Source of the DNA: Ruminococcus sp.
GTDB taxonomy: Bacteria > Bacillota > Clostridia > Oscillospirales > Ruminococcaceae
Direction of reading: 5' to 3'
DNA: 64,000 nt
Assembly (NCBI GenBank): GCA_024697545.1
Contig: JAILFN010000048.1
Coordinates: 1-64,000, forward strand
The translations under genes were made by a program, and so were the position numbers. The notes under the pieces were generated by a model. It was not told where the DNA came from. It ran no database searches and saw only the letters and a list, made by a program, of their open reading frames with translations. Below, in pieces: positions 33,563 through 41,841 of the stretch (the stretch's first letter is position 1; the number at the start of each line of letters is the position of its first letter).

Positions 33563-34114
33563 ATGGATTATTCCGAACAATTCAAATACTGGATATTCAG
33601 ACTTGTGCTGCTCGTAAGCGCAGATATCATGGGGCTTGTGGTGGGAAAGCTGTTCCTGTGGGTGGCAGCGTCGTTCCTGCCGTTCGCGCTGCTTCCCGTC
33701 AAGGAATTCCTTATCAGCGATATGACGGGCTCGGTGGCGGCGGCGGTCACCATGACGGTGCTTCTGGGGCTCGTTTTCCGCGATGACGGCAAAAAGCACG
33801 CTGCTTATGAGGACATGGACCTGATACTCGTGACGATAAGCGCGATGCTCCTGCTTGCTGCCTATTTCGTCCCCGTGATATTCTATAACCCCGCAGACAG
33901 CTCTAAGGCAGCGGATACCTTTTATTATATGTTCTATTTCCCCTGCCGCTGGGTGATGGAGGGCTTCGGCGCGGATATAAAGACAGCGGCGGCAGTCGGC
34001 ATCGGCATTATACTCGCGGTGCAGCTCGTTATATACAATTATAAATATAACTCTTATAAGAAAAAGCATCCGTTTATGTTCAAGACTGCCGATGCGGCGC
34101 AGGAAAAAGAATGA
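33563..34114 (+). CDS. Hypothetical polytopic membrane protein
   Basis: 183 residues with about four or five hydrophobic segments (near residues 8-35, 50-70, 85-110, 130-160) and a charged Lys-rich tail. No family recognised. The start at 33563 is preferred over the ATG at 33557 because AAAGGA ends only 1-2 nt before the latter. Single gene upstream of the pilus cluster; no evidence that it belongs to it. Confidence 0.6.
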   Translation: MDYSEQFKYWIFRLVLLVSADIMGLVVGKLFLWVAASFLPFALLPVKEFLISDMTGSVAAAVTMTVLLGLVFRDDGKKHAAYEDMDLILVTISAMLLLAAYFVPVIFYNPADSSKAADTFYYMFYFPCRWVMEGFGADIKTAAAVGIGIILAVQLVIYNYKYNSYKKKHPFMFKTADAAQEKE

Positions 34115-34280
34115 CCCCTCAGGAACGGATTGTGATTTATAAAGATATTGCGTTTTTTGTCTATCTGTTAAGTATAAAAAAATAAGTAAAATGACTGACT
34201 TTGTTTAAGATTAGTAAAAATGTATAAATGGACGCAGTATATTTTGTTAAAATTATTATTAAAAAAATACTTGCTAACGC

Positions 34281-34309
34281 TTGAATTGAACTAAAAAAAA
34301 TGTTATAAT
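34281..34309 (+). promoter_or_regulatory. Promoter of the pilC-pilMN-pilO-pilXVW operon
   Basis: TTGAAT (34281-34286), a 17-bp spacer and TATAAT (34304-34309). The predicted start near 34316 leaves a leader of ~95 nt that can fold (34319-34383). Confidence 0.75.
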
Positions 34310-34318
34310 TAAGAAAAT

Positions 34319-34383
34319 ACGTTTTGTGCGTTCGCTGAGAGGCACTTAGTGCTTTACAGTGAAAAAGCGTTTTAGCGAAACGT
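34319..34383 (+). ncRNA. Structured 5' leader of the pilus operon (possible riboregulator)
   Basis: The 5' arm ACGTTTTGT (34319-34327) pairs with GCGAAACGT (34375-34383) as a 9-bp closing stem with two G-U pairs. Inside, CGCT (34333-34336) pairs with AGCG (34366-34369), and GCAC (34342-34345) with GTGC (34349-34352). The ribosome site follows at 34391. It does not match the c-di-GMP-I, c-di-GMP-II or other riboswitch consensus I know, so its ligand, if any, is unknown. Confidence 0.4.
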
Positions 34384-34411
34384 GTTAACAGGTGGAGGTG
34401 TAACGTATTAT

Positions 34412-35611
34412 ATGAGAAATTACAGCTATGTTGCTAAGGATTCTCAGGGTAAGACCATAAAAGGTATTATCGAGGCAGAAGATCAGCAGCAGGTGCAGGA
34501 AAAGATCTATGAGCAGGGTCTGTTCCTTATCAGCTCGACAGAGGCACTCGGCGGCGTAAGACAGGAAGGCGTACACAGGTTTACTGTAAAAGACCTGGCA
34601 TTTTCCTGCCGACAGCTCGCGGCGATGCTTACTTCGGGTCTGACGATCGTTAAGGCTCTTGATATCATGTATAAGGAAGAGTCGAAGAAAGCCGCTAAGT
34701 CGGTATGGCTCGCACTTTACGAAGACGTAAACAAGGGCTCAAGCTTCACGGAAGCACTGCTCAACCGAGGAGGAAGCTTCCCTGACTTTATGATAAGCAT
34801 GATCGACGCGGGTGAATCTGCGGGTAACCTTGATATCACCGTTCAGCGTCTTTCCGATTTCTATGCTAATCAGAACAAGACCCAGAATACCATCAAGGGC
34901 GCTATGATGTATCCTATCATACTCGGTGTCCTGACAATAGTAATGGTAATAGGTATGTTCACATTCATCATGCCTATATTCGCAGGACTGATGTCTGAGG
35001 ATCAGATGCCGCCTCTGTCAAGAGCGCTCTTCGGCTTCTCAAACTTCTTAAAAACAAAATGGTATATTCTTCTTATCGCTATAGCGGTCGTTATACTGGC
35101 GATACGCTACGCACTGAAGACACCTGCCATCAGGCTCAGGTATGATATGATAATCCTGAAAATGCCTGCGGTCGGTCCTCTGGTCGTAAAGATCTATGAG
35201 GGCAGATTTGCAAGAACTCTTTCGTCTCTGTATTCCAGCGGTATCCCGATGGTAGACTCGCTTCAGCGTGCATCGTCGGTACTTAGTAATTCATACGTCG
35301 ATAAGATGTTCATACAGGTCATCGACGAAGTTAAACAGGGTTCTCCCATGTCTCTGGCTATCGCAAAGACCGAGATATTCGAGGGTATGTTCACCTCGAT
35401 GATCTACGTCGGCGAAGAGTCGGGTGCTCTTGACGAGATACTTGAAAAGACAGCGGACTATTACGAGGAAGAATCGGATGCGGCTGTTAAGCGTCTGGTT
35501 TCACTGCTCGAGCCTCTGATGATAATCATCATGGGCGGCGCGATAGGTGTTTGTCTTGCAGGTATATTCCCGCTGCTGTATGGCGGTATCGGCGCACTCG
35601 AGAACTCGTAA
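34412..35611 (+). CDS. pilC: Type IV pilus inner-membrane platform protein PilC
   Basis: A 399-residue T2SSF-family protein. Two repeated cytoplasmic/membrane halves are visible: FSCRQLAAMLTSGLTIVKALDI near residue 62 and FARTLSSLYSSGIPMVDSLQ near 270. There are three membrane segments (about 165-195, 215-235, 370-395). PilC links the pilus base to the PilB and PilT motors. The ATG at 34412 follows GGTGGAGGTG (34391-34400). First gene of the pilus operon. Confidence 0.95.
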   Translation: MRNYSYVAKDSQGKTIKGIIEAEDQQQVQEKIYEQGLFLISSTEALGGVRQEGVHRFTVKDLAFSCRQLAAMLTSGLTIVKALDIMYKEESKKAAKSVWLALYEDVNKGSSFTEALLNRGGSFPDFMISMIDAGESAGNLDITVQRLSDFYANQNKTQNTIKGAMMYPIILGVLTIVMVIGMFTFIMPIFAGLMSEDQMPPLSRALFGFSNFLKTKWYILLIAIAVVILAIRYALKTPAIRLRYDMIILKMPAVGPLVVKIYEGRFARTLSSLYSSGIPMVDSLQRASSVLSNSYVDKMFIQVIDEVKQGSPMSLAIAKTEIFEGMFTSMIYVGEESGALDEILEKTADYYEEESDAAVKRLVSLLEPLMIIIMGGAIGVCLAGIFPLLYGGIGALENS

Positions 35612-35695
35612 TAATACTACTGGGAAATTTTATAGGCGGCACGGCGGACGTTTTCCGCCGCTCTGCCACAATATTTAGAAGAGGTGAAGGAATAA

Positions 35696-37246
35696 ATGCT
35701 GTCGTTTGATATTTCTGATAGACAGATAAACATTGTAAAAGGTGATAACACCGGAGTAAAGATCAAGATTGACAGGTCGCTTACAGTTGATGTTCCGGAG
35801 GATATGATAATTAACGGTGAGGTCGTAAACCTTTCCGGTCTGGCAGATCTTCTGGTACAGAATCTGAAGTCGCAGTCAATGATGGATAAGGAAGCTGTTG
35901 TAACTTTCTCTTCCAGCAACATAGTATTTAAGGAACTTATCGTTCCTAAGGCAAAGGGCAATGACTTCCTGAACATGGTGCAGAACCAGATGCAGCAGGA
36001 AATGGGTATTACCGATGACTACTCTATCTCCTACACTATCGTAGGTGAGGCGGGCCCTGATAACGCAGGCTCGCAGAAGGTACTGGCTACCGCTTGTCCT
36101 TCCAATGTAGTTGAAGGCTTCAGAAAGCTGTTCAACATTATGTCCATCTCGCTCAAGTCTGTTAACATCAGCTGCAACTCTATCTCCCGTATAGTTCTTG
36201 CAGAAAAGCAGAACCTTGAGAAGATGCCGCTTCTGGTTTGCCAGATAGACGACAACTACCTCGGACTGACACTGTTCGAGAACGGTCAGATGGCTTTCGC
36301 AAGATATGAGCCTATCTCTCAGGAAGACTATGAGTCGGAAGAATACCTCACCGAGGCTATCAGTGAGAACATCTTCCGTATGGAACAGTTCAACAAGGCA
36401 AGAGGCGGCCCGGGTCTTTCCAACGTAATTCTTTACGGTAAGATCGACGACTATATCAAGCTCGTTGACGCACTCGACGCTCTCGATGTTAAGGCTTCCG
36501 TTCTGGGCGTTCCTTCTCAGATCACAGGCTATGAGAACTTTGAGTTCACCGTATTCGCAAACGCTATCGGTGCTCTGTACAGAAGAAACAAGACTACCGA
36601 GCGTATCAACCTGCTCGAGGTAGATCAGGCTACAGGTAAGGGCGGCTCGAGCGCTTCCGCTACTACCCTTATCACACTCGCTATCGCAGTCGGCGCTTCC
36701 GTTGCTCTTATCGCAGGTATCACAGGTATCATCCGTATCCGTGAGAACAGCATAAACAAGCAGATCGACGAGGTCAACGCTCAGATCGAAGAGTGCAACA
36801 AGATCATCGCCGAGAACCAGAAGCTTCACGATTACCTGATCGTTATCAATCAGTATCAGGATGCGGTAGATCTCGCTAAGGATAATATGGATACTCTCCC
36901 GCTTATCAAGAAGGAGATATTCGATCAGATCGACGCCGACCTGAAGGACACCAAGAGCGACAAGAAGGGCGACAAGAACGATATCGTATACTCCGGATTC
37001 ACTTATGACAGAGGTTCGGGTACTATACGCATCAGCACCGTTCAGCTGCCTGAGCAGAAAACTGCTAATGACTTTGTAAAAACTGTTGTTGATACCGGCT
37101 ATTTCGCAGACGTTACCTACGGCGGTTATGTGGGCACCGGTGAAGAAGGCAACCCCGTTATCATTTCGAGCGTTGACCTTATTCTGAAGGATGTTCCCAA
37201 GGAGGACAGCTCTGAAGAAGCTGCAACAGAGGAGGTAACTGAGTAA
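35696..37246 (+). CDS. pilMN: Fused PilM-PilN type IV pilus assembly protein
   Basis: 516 residues. The N-terminal ~310 residues are a PilM actin-like ATPase (MLSFDISDRQINIVKGDN; VTFSSSNIVFKELIVP). Then one membrane segment (about 322-345, LITLAIAVGASVALIAGITGII), a coiled coil (RENSINKQIDEVNAQIEECNKIIAENQKL) and a ferredoxin-like C-terminal domain, the layout of PilN. In most bacteria PilM and PilN are separate and PilM binds the PilN N-terminal peptide. Here that contact is replaced by covalent linkage. Two G's of the GTP-like loop were not checked. Its stop overlaps the pilO start (TAATG). Confidence 0.88.
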   Translation: MLSFDISDRQINIVKGDNTGVKIKIDRSLTVDVPEDMIINGEVVNLSGLADLLVQNLKSQSMMDKEAVVTFSSSNIVFKELIVPKAKGNDFLNMVQNQMQQEMGITDDYSISYTIVGEAGPDNAGSQKVLATACPSNVVEGFRKLFNIMSISLKSVNISCNSISRIVLAEKQNLEKMPLLVCQIDDNYLGLTLFENGQMAFARYEPISQEDYESEEYLTEAISENIFRMEQFNKARGGPGLSNVILYGKIDDYIKLVDALDALDVKASVLGVPSQITGYENFEFTVFANAIGALYRRNKTTERINLLEVDQATGKGGSSASATTLITLAIAVGASVALIAGITGIIRIRENSINKQIDEVNAQIEECNKIIAENQKLHDYLIVINQYQDAVDLAKDNMDTLPLIKKEIFDQIDADLKDTKSDKKGDKNDIVYSGFTYDRGSGTIRISTVQLPEQKTANDFVKTVVDTGYFADVTYGGYVGTGEEGNPVIISSVDLILKDVPKEDSSEEAATEEVTE

Positions 37247-37977
37247 TGAATCTTAATTCACGCGATAAACTGATTTTAATAGTAGTACTTACAATTGCAA
37301 TCTGGGTCGCAGGTATCATGTTCTTTATCAAGCCCGCGATCGAAGCAGTAAAGCTTGCAAGCCAGACCCTTGACGCTAAGGAGATAGAGCTTGCCGATCT
37401 TCAGAAGCAGATCAAGGAAGACGAAGATCTTCCCCAGAGATGCCAGGAAGCTTACGACAAGGTCGTTAAGACCGCTGAGATCTTCTACCCCATGCAGAGA
37501 CAGCATGAGGCTATGATGGAGGTACAGGATCTTCTTGATGTAGACAAGAAGACCGAGGAGCAGGACATCCAGAATCAGGATATGTCCATCACTACCGCTT
37601 CCTCTGTTAACCTTTCCAGATACGTTTTCTATCCCGCAATGGTAGCTACTACCTTTGACGAGATCATGCCCGAGGACGCTGAAGAGGCAGCACAGATCGA
37701 CACACTGTCACTCGGCGCATACAACATGAGCTTTAACTTCAAGGCTAAGAAGGAAGATCTGCTCAAGTTCTTCAACCAGATCCAGGACAGAACTCCCAGA
37801 AGCCTTATCATCGACAGCGTTGATATCTCTGACGTTGCTGAGAACGAAGAGGACACAGAGTGGGACGGCACCATCAATATGGAGTACATCATGATCCCCG
37901 ATTTCCCGTCTCCCGATGATGTTGATAAGCTCTTCCCGAACACGCCTGTTGAGACTGTTGACGCAGTTGCACAGTAA
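37246..37977 (+). CDS. pilO: PilO-like type IV pilus alignment protein
   Basis: 243 residues: a short cytoplasmic tail, one membrane helix (about 9-30, LILIVVLTIAIWVAGIMFFI), a coiled coil (about 40-75) and a ferredoxin-like domain (LSLGAYNMSFNFKAKKEDLLKFFNQIQDRTPRSLIIDSVDI) as in PilO. It pairs with the PilN part of the upstream gene, whose stop codon it overlaps. The C-terminal tail is acidic. Confidence 0.85.
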   Translation: MNLNSRDKLILIVVLTIAIWVAGIMFFIKPAIEAVKLASQTLDAKEIELADLQKQIKEDEDLPQRCQEAYDKVVKTAEIFYPMQRQHEAMMEVQDLLDVDKKTEEQDIQNQDMSITTASSVNLSRYVFYPAMVATTFDEIMPEDAEEAAQIDTLSLGAYNMSFNFKAKKEDLLKFFNQIQDRTPRSLIIDSVDISDVAENEEDTEWDGTINMEYIMIPDFPSPDDVDKLFPNTPVETVDAVAQ

Positions 37978-37980
37978 AAA

Positions 37981-38039
37981 AAATAACCATTATATGGTAA
38001 GGATGGAGCTCTATCCATTCTTGCCATGTAGTGTTATTT
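37981..38039 (+). promoter_or_regulatory. Imperfect 28-bp inverted repeat between pilO and pilX
   Basis: AAATAAC (37981-37987) through TATCC pairs with the complementary arm ending GTTATTT (38033-38039), with a few mismatches, around a short AGCTCT loop. It begins 3 nt after the pilO stop and lacks a T-run. It is more like an RNA-processing/stabilising hairpin or attenuator that sets different levels of pilMNO and minor pilins than a full terminator. Confidence 0.5.
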
Positions 38040-38125
38040 AAAGGTTGATAATTTTAAGGCTTTATTTTAGAGAGGGTAGAGACTTAAAAAAACGATAAGA
38101 TTTACGAAAGGTGGTTACGGAAAAG

Positions 38126-41014
38126 ATGAAACGAGTAAACGGCAAAAACCAAAAAGGTACGGTTCTGCTTGCCGTAGTTTGCTTTGGTATGATGTGCGTT
38201 ACTATGGCAACGATGTGTCTGTGGCTTGTTAACTATTCTAACGGCGCGACAGCCAGAAACGTAATGCGTACCCAGGCAAAGGTCACTGCTGAAGCTTGTC
38301 TTACCGAGTATATCAGTGCATATACAGGTACCATAAGCGGCACAGGCAGTACATTAGACGGCAAACCCGCCTATACTTACCTTCAGAACCTCGCAGCGGG
38401 CTATACCGAGTCTGCTCCGAGAGTATTCAAGGTAAATGACGGCGATGCAAAATTCAAGCAGAACTACGGTGAAGCTGAGATCCGTCTTTATGATGACCCC
38501 GCAGGCGGATTCAGAGTTAAGTGCGTATGTACTGTGGGCAAGGGCGGCTATCTGAAGGCGCAGACCCAGTCGGCAAGCGTTAAGTTCGCTTCCGCACATG
38601 CTACTCCCCAGATCACGAGTGATGCGCTCGAGTGCTCGCAGGGCTTTACCGATACGGGCGGAAGACAGGCAAATATCTCGGGCGATATGCACATTGAGAG
38701 AAAGCTTGTCTGGAATCCCGGTTCGGGCACTTACGAAGAGGGTCCCGATGAGGTATTTACTGTTGGCGTAAATAGCGGTAAGTACAACTCTCACGTTTAC
38801 AGTGAGTATTCTATCCAGCTCTCCAACGGCGGTACCTTCACCGACGTATACAACAAGACAGGCACACTGAATTATGAGCCCAACGCGTCCAGCCACAATG
38901 GTGATGCCTTCGTTCAGGCTCCCGTTATCTGGACTGACCAGTATCTGCTGGCTACCGATAACAATGCAGGTGTAGGCACAAAGGTCGGCAAGACCGATGT
39001 ACATCTGTATAACGAGTGGACTGCTGACAGAGCAGGCACGTCATACACTCCTTCGCTCCTTGAGAACATGGACGGCTTTATCTATGTAGGTCAGCAGGCA
39101 CTGTTTATCGGACCTGCGGGTGCTAACCTCTTCATAGGCTATGGAGATAGTTCGGGCGGAACGATGACCAAGCCGATCGACCTTTACTGCGGCGGCGCAT
39201 ATTTCGGCATGATAAACACCCACGTTGATTGGAACGGCTCGTTATCGCGCAATCAGCAGTTCGATGCTGCGAAAGGCGTAAAGTTCCCCGCAGGTGTACC
39301 ACACGTAGAGGGTACAGCGGTAACCAATAACGATGGTACTGTCAAGGGTGAAGGCGGTGCAAAGGATTATACAATAAACGGCAGCGTTTATTGCTTTGAT
39401 AACGGCGCTACAGGCAACACCAATGCGGACCAATCGGGCAATCTCGTATGGCTCAGTGAAAATACCGGCAAGACGATCCATATTACGGGCGATCTGTTTG
39501 TAGAGCACGATATTTACATGACAAAAGATAATACCATCAAGGTAGATGGTGAGGTTCATATCGGCGGTAATGTATATGTCGTTACAAAGGGTTATAAGTG
39601 GAACTCTGTTAAGAGAGTAATGAAAGTTGACCCCACTGGCGGAGTGTGTACTCAACACGGTAATTACATGTCTTTAGGTTCAGATCCACACAAATATGTG
39701 ACCGGCACCACGGTTGGTGGCTATACTCGTTCACCTGCGACTGCCGATCAGCTCAAGAGAGATCAGATCCCTCAGAAGGGTTATCAGGCATCTACAGGTG
39801 TTCGTTCTTCGACCAGATCAAGACTGAGAAACACCTACGCAAATGCTACTACAAACAAGATCTTTGAGGCTTCCCTCAACCCGAGCCATGTTCATCATGC
39901 TTCTGCAAGGGACATCTCCAAGAAGTATGCAAAGGCTATGGCTACCAGGATGTCCGATCCCGATATGATGTATAAGGACAGCAGCGGCAACGAGCACAAG
40001 GTACTGACCAAGCACACAGGCAACGGCAGCACCGTATATGAGATCGGCACCAGCTGCTACATGGAACCCTCCGACATCCAGGCACCTGGTGATAGTGCCG
40101 ATGACGAGACCAAGAACAAGAGATACGTTGTAAAGCTGGTAGATGAGGATATCGTTATCGCACTTCCTATCCAGAACGGCAACAAGGGTTCTCCGCTTAT
40201 CTTCGTTGACGCTACCGAGCGTAAAATTGACGCGACCACCAAGGAAGGTCCCTTCGTATACATTATGTATTACTATTCAGGAGGCGGTTCTATCACGAGA
40301 AATGACGCTACGGGCAATGTTACTATCAACAACTGCCTCTATTTCAGCGATGACTCCGCCATTCCCCTTGGTTATAAGGATGTAACTGTTACTGATGTTT
40401 ATGATACAGACACTCATTCTTACAGGGATGTAACAGTCAGAATGGGTAAATCCTCTCAGGACTACAGGACAAACACCTGTCCCGATATCAGGCTGGGACG
40501 TACCGACTGCGGCAGAACATGGATCTCCGATCTTGACCTGTATACTCCTTATGAGGTATCCGTTGAGATCCACGAGGACACCATAAGCAAGACCTATTTC
40601 GTTAATACAGACCTTATCGCTCCGAACGTTGCAGATGTCAACGACCCCAGCGAGATGGCGGGTTCGAGCGATACCTACGTTGATCCTAACGACGGTACTA
40701 CAAAGACGAGGATCAGAACTCAGTTCTATCAGAACGTTATAGTAAATCTCGTTCCCGATGATGTAGATTACTTCTTCCAGGGAACCGACACCAGAGCACA
40801 GGGCATTCTTTATGCTCCTGCAAGCAACGTTACTTTCACAAGCGCACAGATCAAATGGTATGGTCAGGTTAAGTGCAAGACCTTTACAGTACAGGGAGAA
40901 GTTTCCAACCCTGTTATCGTAGATATCCCCGCAGGTGCAGGTTCGATACTTGATTACATCAACGTATCCAACTCCTCTGCTACGGGTATCGAGATCCAGT
41001 ACTATGAGTACTAA
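38126..41014 (+). CDS. Very large PilX-like minor pilin
   Basis: 962 residues. N-terminus MKRVNGKNQKG, then the hydrophobic helix TVLLAVVCFGMMCVTMATMCLWL, resembling PilX/GspK-type minor pilins. Position 5 of the mature protein is Ala, not Glu, as in GspK-type tip subunits. The large secreted region has beta-rich repeats, including a bactofilin/solenoid-like run near residues 445-500 (HITGDLFVEHDIYMTKDN...HIGGNVYV). No catalytic motif recognised. The start at 38126 follows AAAGGTGG (38107-38114). Probably sits at the pilus tip; typical PilX proteins are ~200 residues, so most of this protein is extra surface domain. Confidence 0.75.
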   Translation: MKRVNGKNQKGTVLLAVVCFGMMCVTMATMCLWLVNYSNGATARNVMRTQAKVTAEACLTEYISAYTGTISGTGSTLDGKPAYTYLQNLAAGYTESAPRVFKVNDGDAKFKQNYGEAEIRLYDDPAGGFRVKCVCTVGKGGYLKAQTQSASVKFASAHATPQITSDALECSQGFTDTGGRQANISGDMHIERKLVWNPGSGTYEEGPDEVFTVGVNSGKYNSHVYSEYSIQLSNGGTFTDVYNKTGTLNYEPNASSHNGDAFVQAPVIWTDQYLLATDNNAGVGTKVGKTDVHLYNEWTADRAGTSYTPSLLENMDGFIYVGQQALFIGPAGANLFIGYGDSSGGTMTKPIDLYCGGAYFGMINTHVDWNGSLSRNQQFDAAKGVKFPAGVPHVEGTAVTNNDGTVKGEGGAKDYTINGSVYCFDNGATGNTNADQSGNLVWLSENTGKTIHITGDLFVEHDIYMTKDNTIKVDGEVHIGGNVYVVTKGYKWNSVKRVMKVDPTGGVCTQHGNYMSLGSDPHKYVTGTTVGGYTRSPATADQLKRDQIPQKGYQASTGVRSSTRSRLRNTYANATTNKIFEASLNPSHVHHASARDISKKYAKAMATRMSDPDMMYKDSSGNEHKVLTKHTGNGSTVYEIGTSCYMEPSDIQAPGDSADDETKNKRYVVKLVDEDIVIALPIQNGNKGSPLIFVDATERKIDATTKEGPFVYIMYYYSGGGSITRNDATGNVTINNCLYFSDDSAIPLGYKDVTVTDVYDTDTHSYRDVTVRMGKSSQDYRTNTCPDIRLGRTDCGRTWISDLDLYTPYEVSVEIHEDTISKTYFVNTDLIAPNVADVNDPSEMAGSSDTYVDPNDGTTKTRIRTQFYQNVIVNLVPDDVDYFFQGTDTRAQGILYAPASNVTFTSAQIKWYGQVKCKTFTVQGEVSNPVIVDIPAGAGSILDYINVSNSSATGIEIQYYEY

Positions 41015-41029
41015 AAGGGGGTGCGATAA

Positions 41030-41824
41030 ATGAAAATTAAAAAGAATCAGTCAGGTATGACTCTTGTTGAGGTCGTTATCGCACTCGGCGTATTCAGCTT
41101 TACATTCCTCGGCGTTACTATGTGTCTGTCAGCAGCTTTAAAGCTCAACAACAGAAATATGCTGAGAGACCGCGAGCTGAATGCTCAGCAGAAGGTCATC
41201 GAGGAGCGTAAGGTCGATGGCGTTGCTTACCTTAGCGGCAGCACCGACAAGATCGTGTTCGGCAACAGTGCCATCGCTCTTGCAGATAACCAGCGTGCAA
41301 ACGGCGTCGGAACACGCGATCACGTCACCTATTATCACGCAGTAAAGACCGCAGCTCAGGGCAATACCTATAACTTCGAGATCAAGAGCCTGACCAGCAC
41401 ACCGCTGGGCAACGCCACTCTTGAAGCTGCCGACAAGGATGCGGGCATTTATCATCTGCACGTTACAAATCACTATGCAGGCAACGTTGACGTTGTCGTT
41501 GAGACAAGCGGCGGACAGTTCTTTTCGGGAAGTATAGCGAGCGGCTATAAGAATTCCTCTACGATCTTCTCCCGCACGCTCACCCCTGCGGGCGTTACAG
41601 CAGTTCCCGGCGGATTACCTTCAGAGCTTCTGCTAGGATACTACAATCCCCCCGTTCCGCCCGCAACCACCGCACCCGTTCCCGGCACGGTAAAGGTCAC
41701 CGTTACGCTTGATAACGGGTCGTCCGTAGTGAAGACTATTGATGGCACTACCTTTAAGCTTACGGGCAAGGTACTCATAGATGTTAATTCATCGGGCGGT
41801 GTCAGCAACCCCGCAAGCGAATAA
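41030..41824 (+). CDS. PilV/GspI-like minor prepilin
   Basis: 264 residues. The prepilin motif QSG^MTLVEVVIALGVFSFTFLG has Met at +1 and Glu5 retained, typical of PilV/GspI. A soluble domain follows, then a Pro/Thr-rich linker (VPPATTAPVPG) and a short C-terminal beta segment. AAGGGGGTG precedes the ATG; it starts 15 nt after the pilX-like gene and is followed 17 nt later by the PilW-like gene. Confidence 0.85.
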   Translation: MKIKKNQSGMTLVEVVIALGVFSFTFLGVTMCLSAALKLNNRNMLRDRELNAQQKVIEERKVDGVAYLSGSTDKIVFGNSAIALADNQRANGVGTRDHVTYYHAVKTAAQGNTYNFEIKSLTSTPLGNATLEAADKDAGIYHLHVTNHYAGNVDVVVETSGGQFFSGSIASGYKNSSTIFSRTLTPAGVTAVPGGLPSELLLGYYNPPVPPATTAPVPGTVKVTVTLDNGSSVVKTIDGTTFKLTGKVLIDVNSSGGVSNPASE

Positions 41825-41841
41825 TGAGGAGGTAATGAGAA

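Noticed and set aside
34316-34411. c-di-GMP-I or c-di-GMP-II riboswitch before pilC
   Set aside because: The conserved GEMM core and tetraloop/receptor sequences, and the class II core, are absent. Kept only as an unassigned folded leader.
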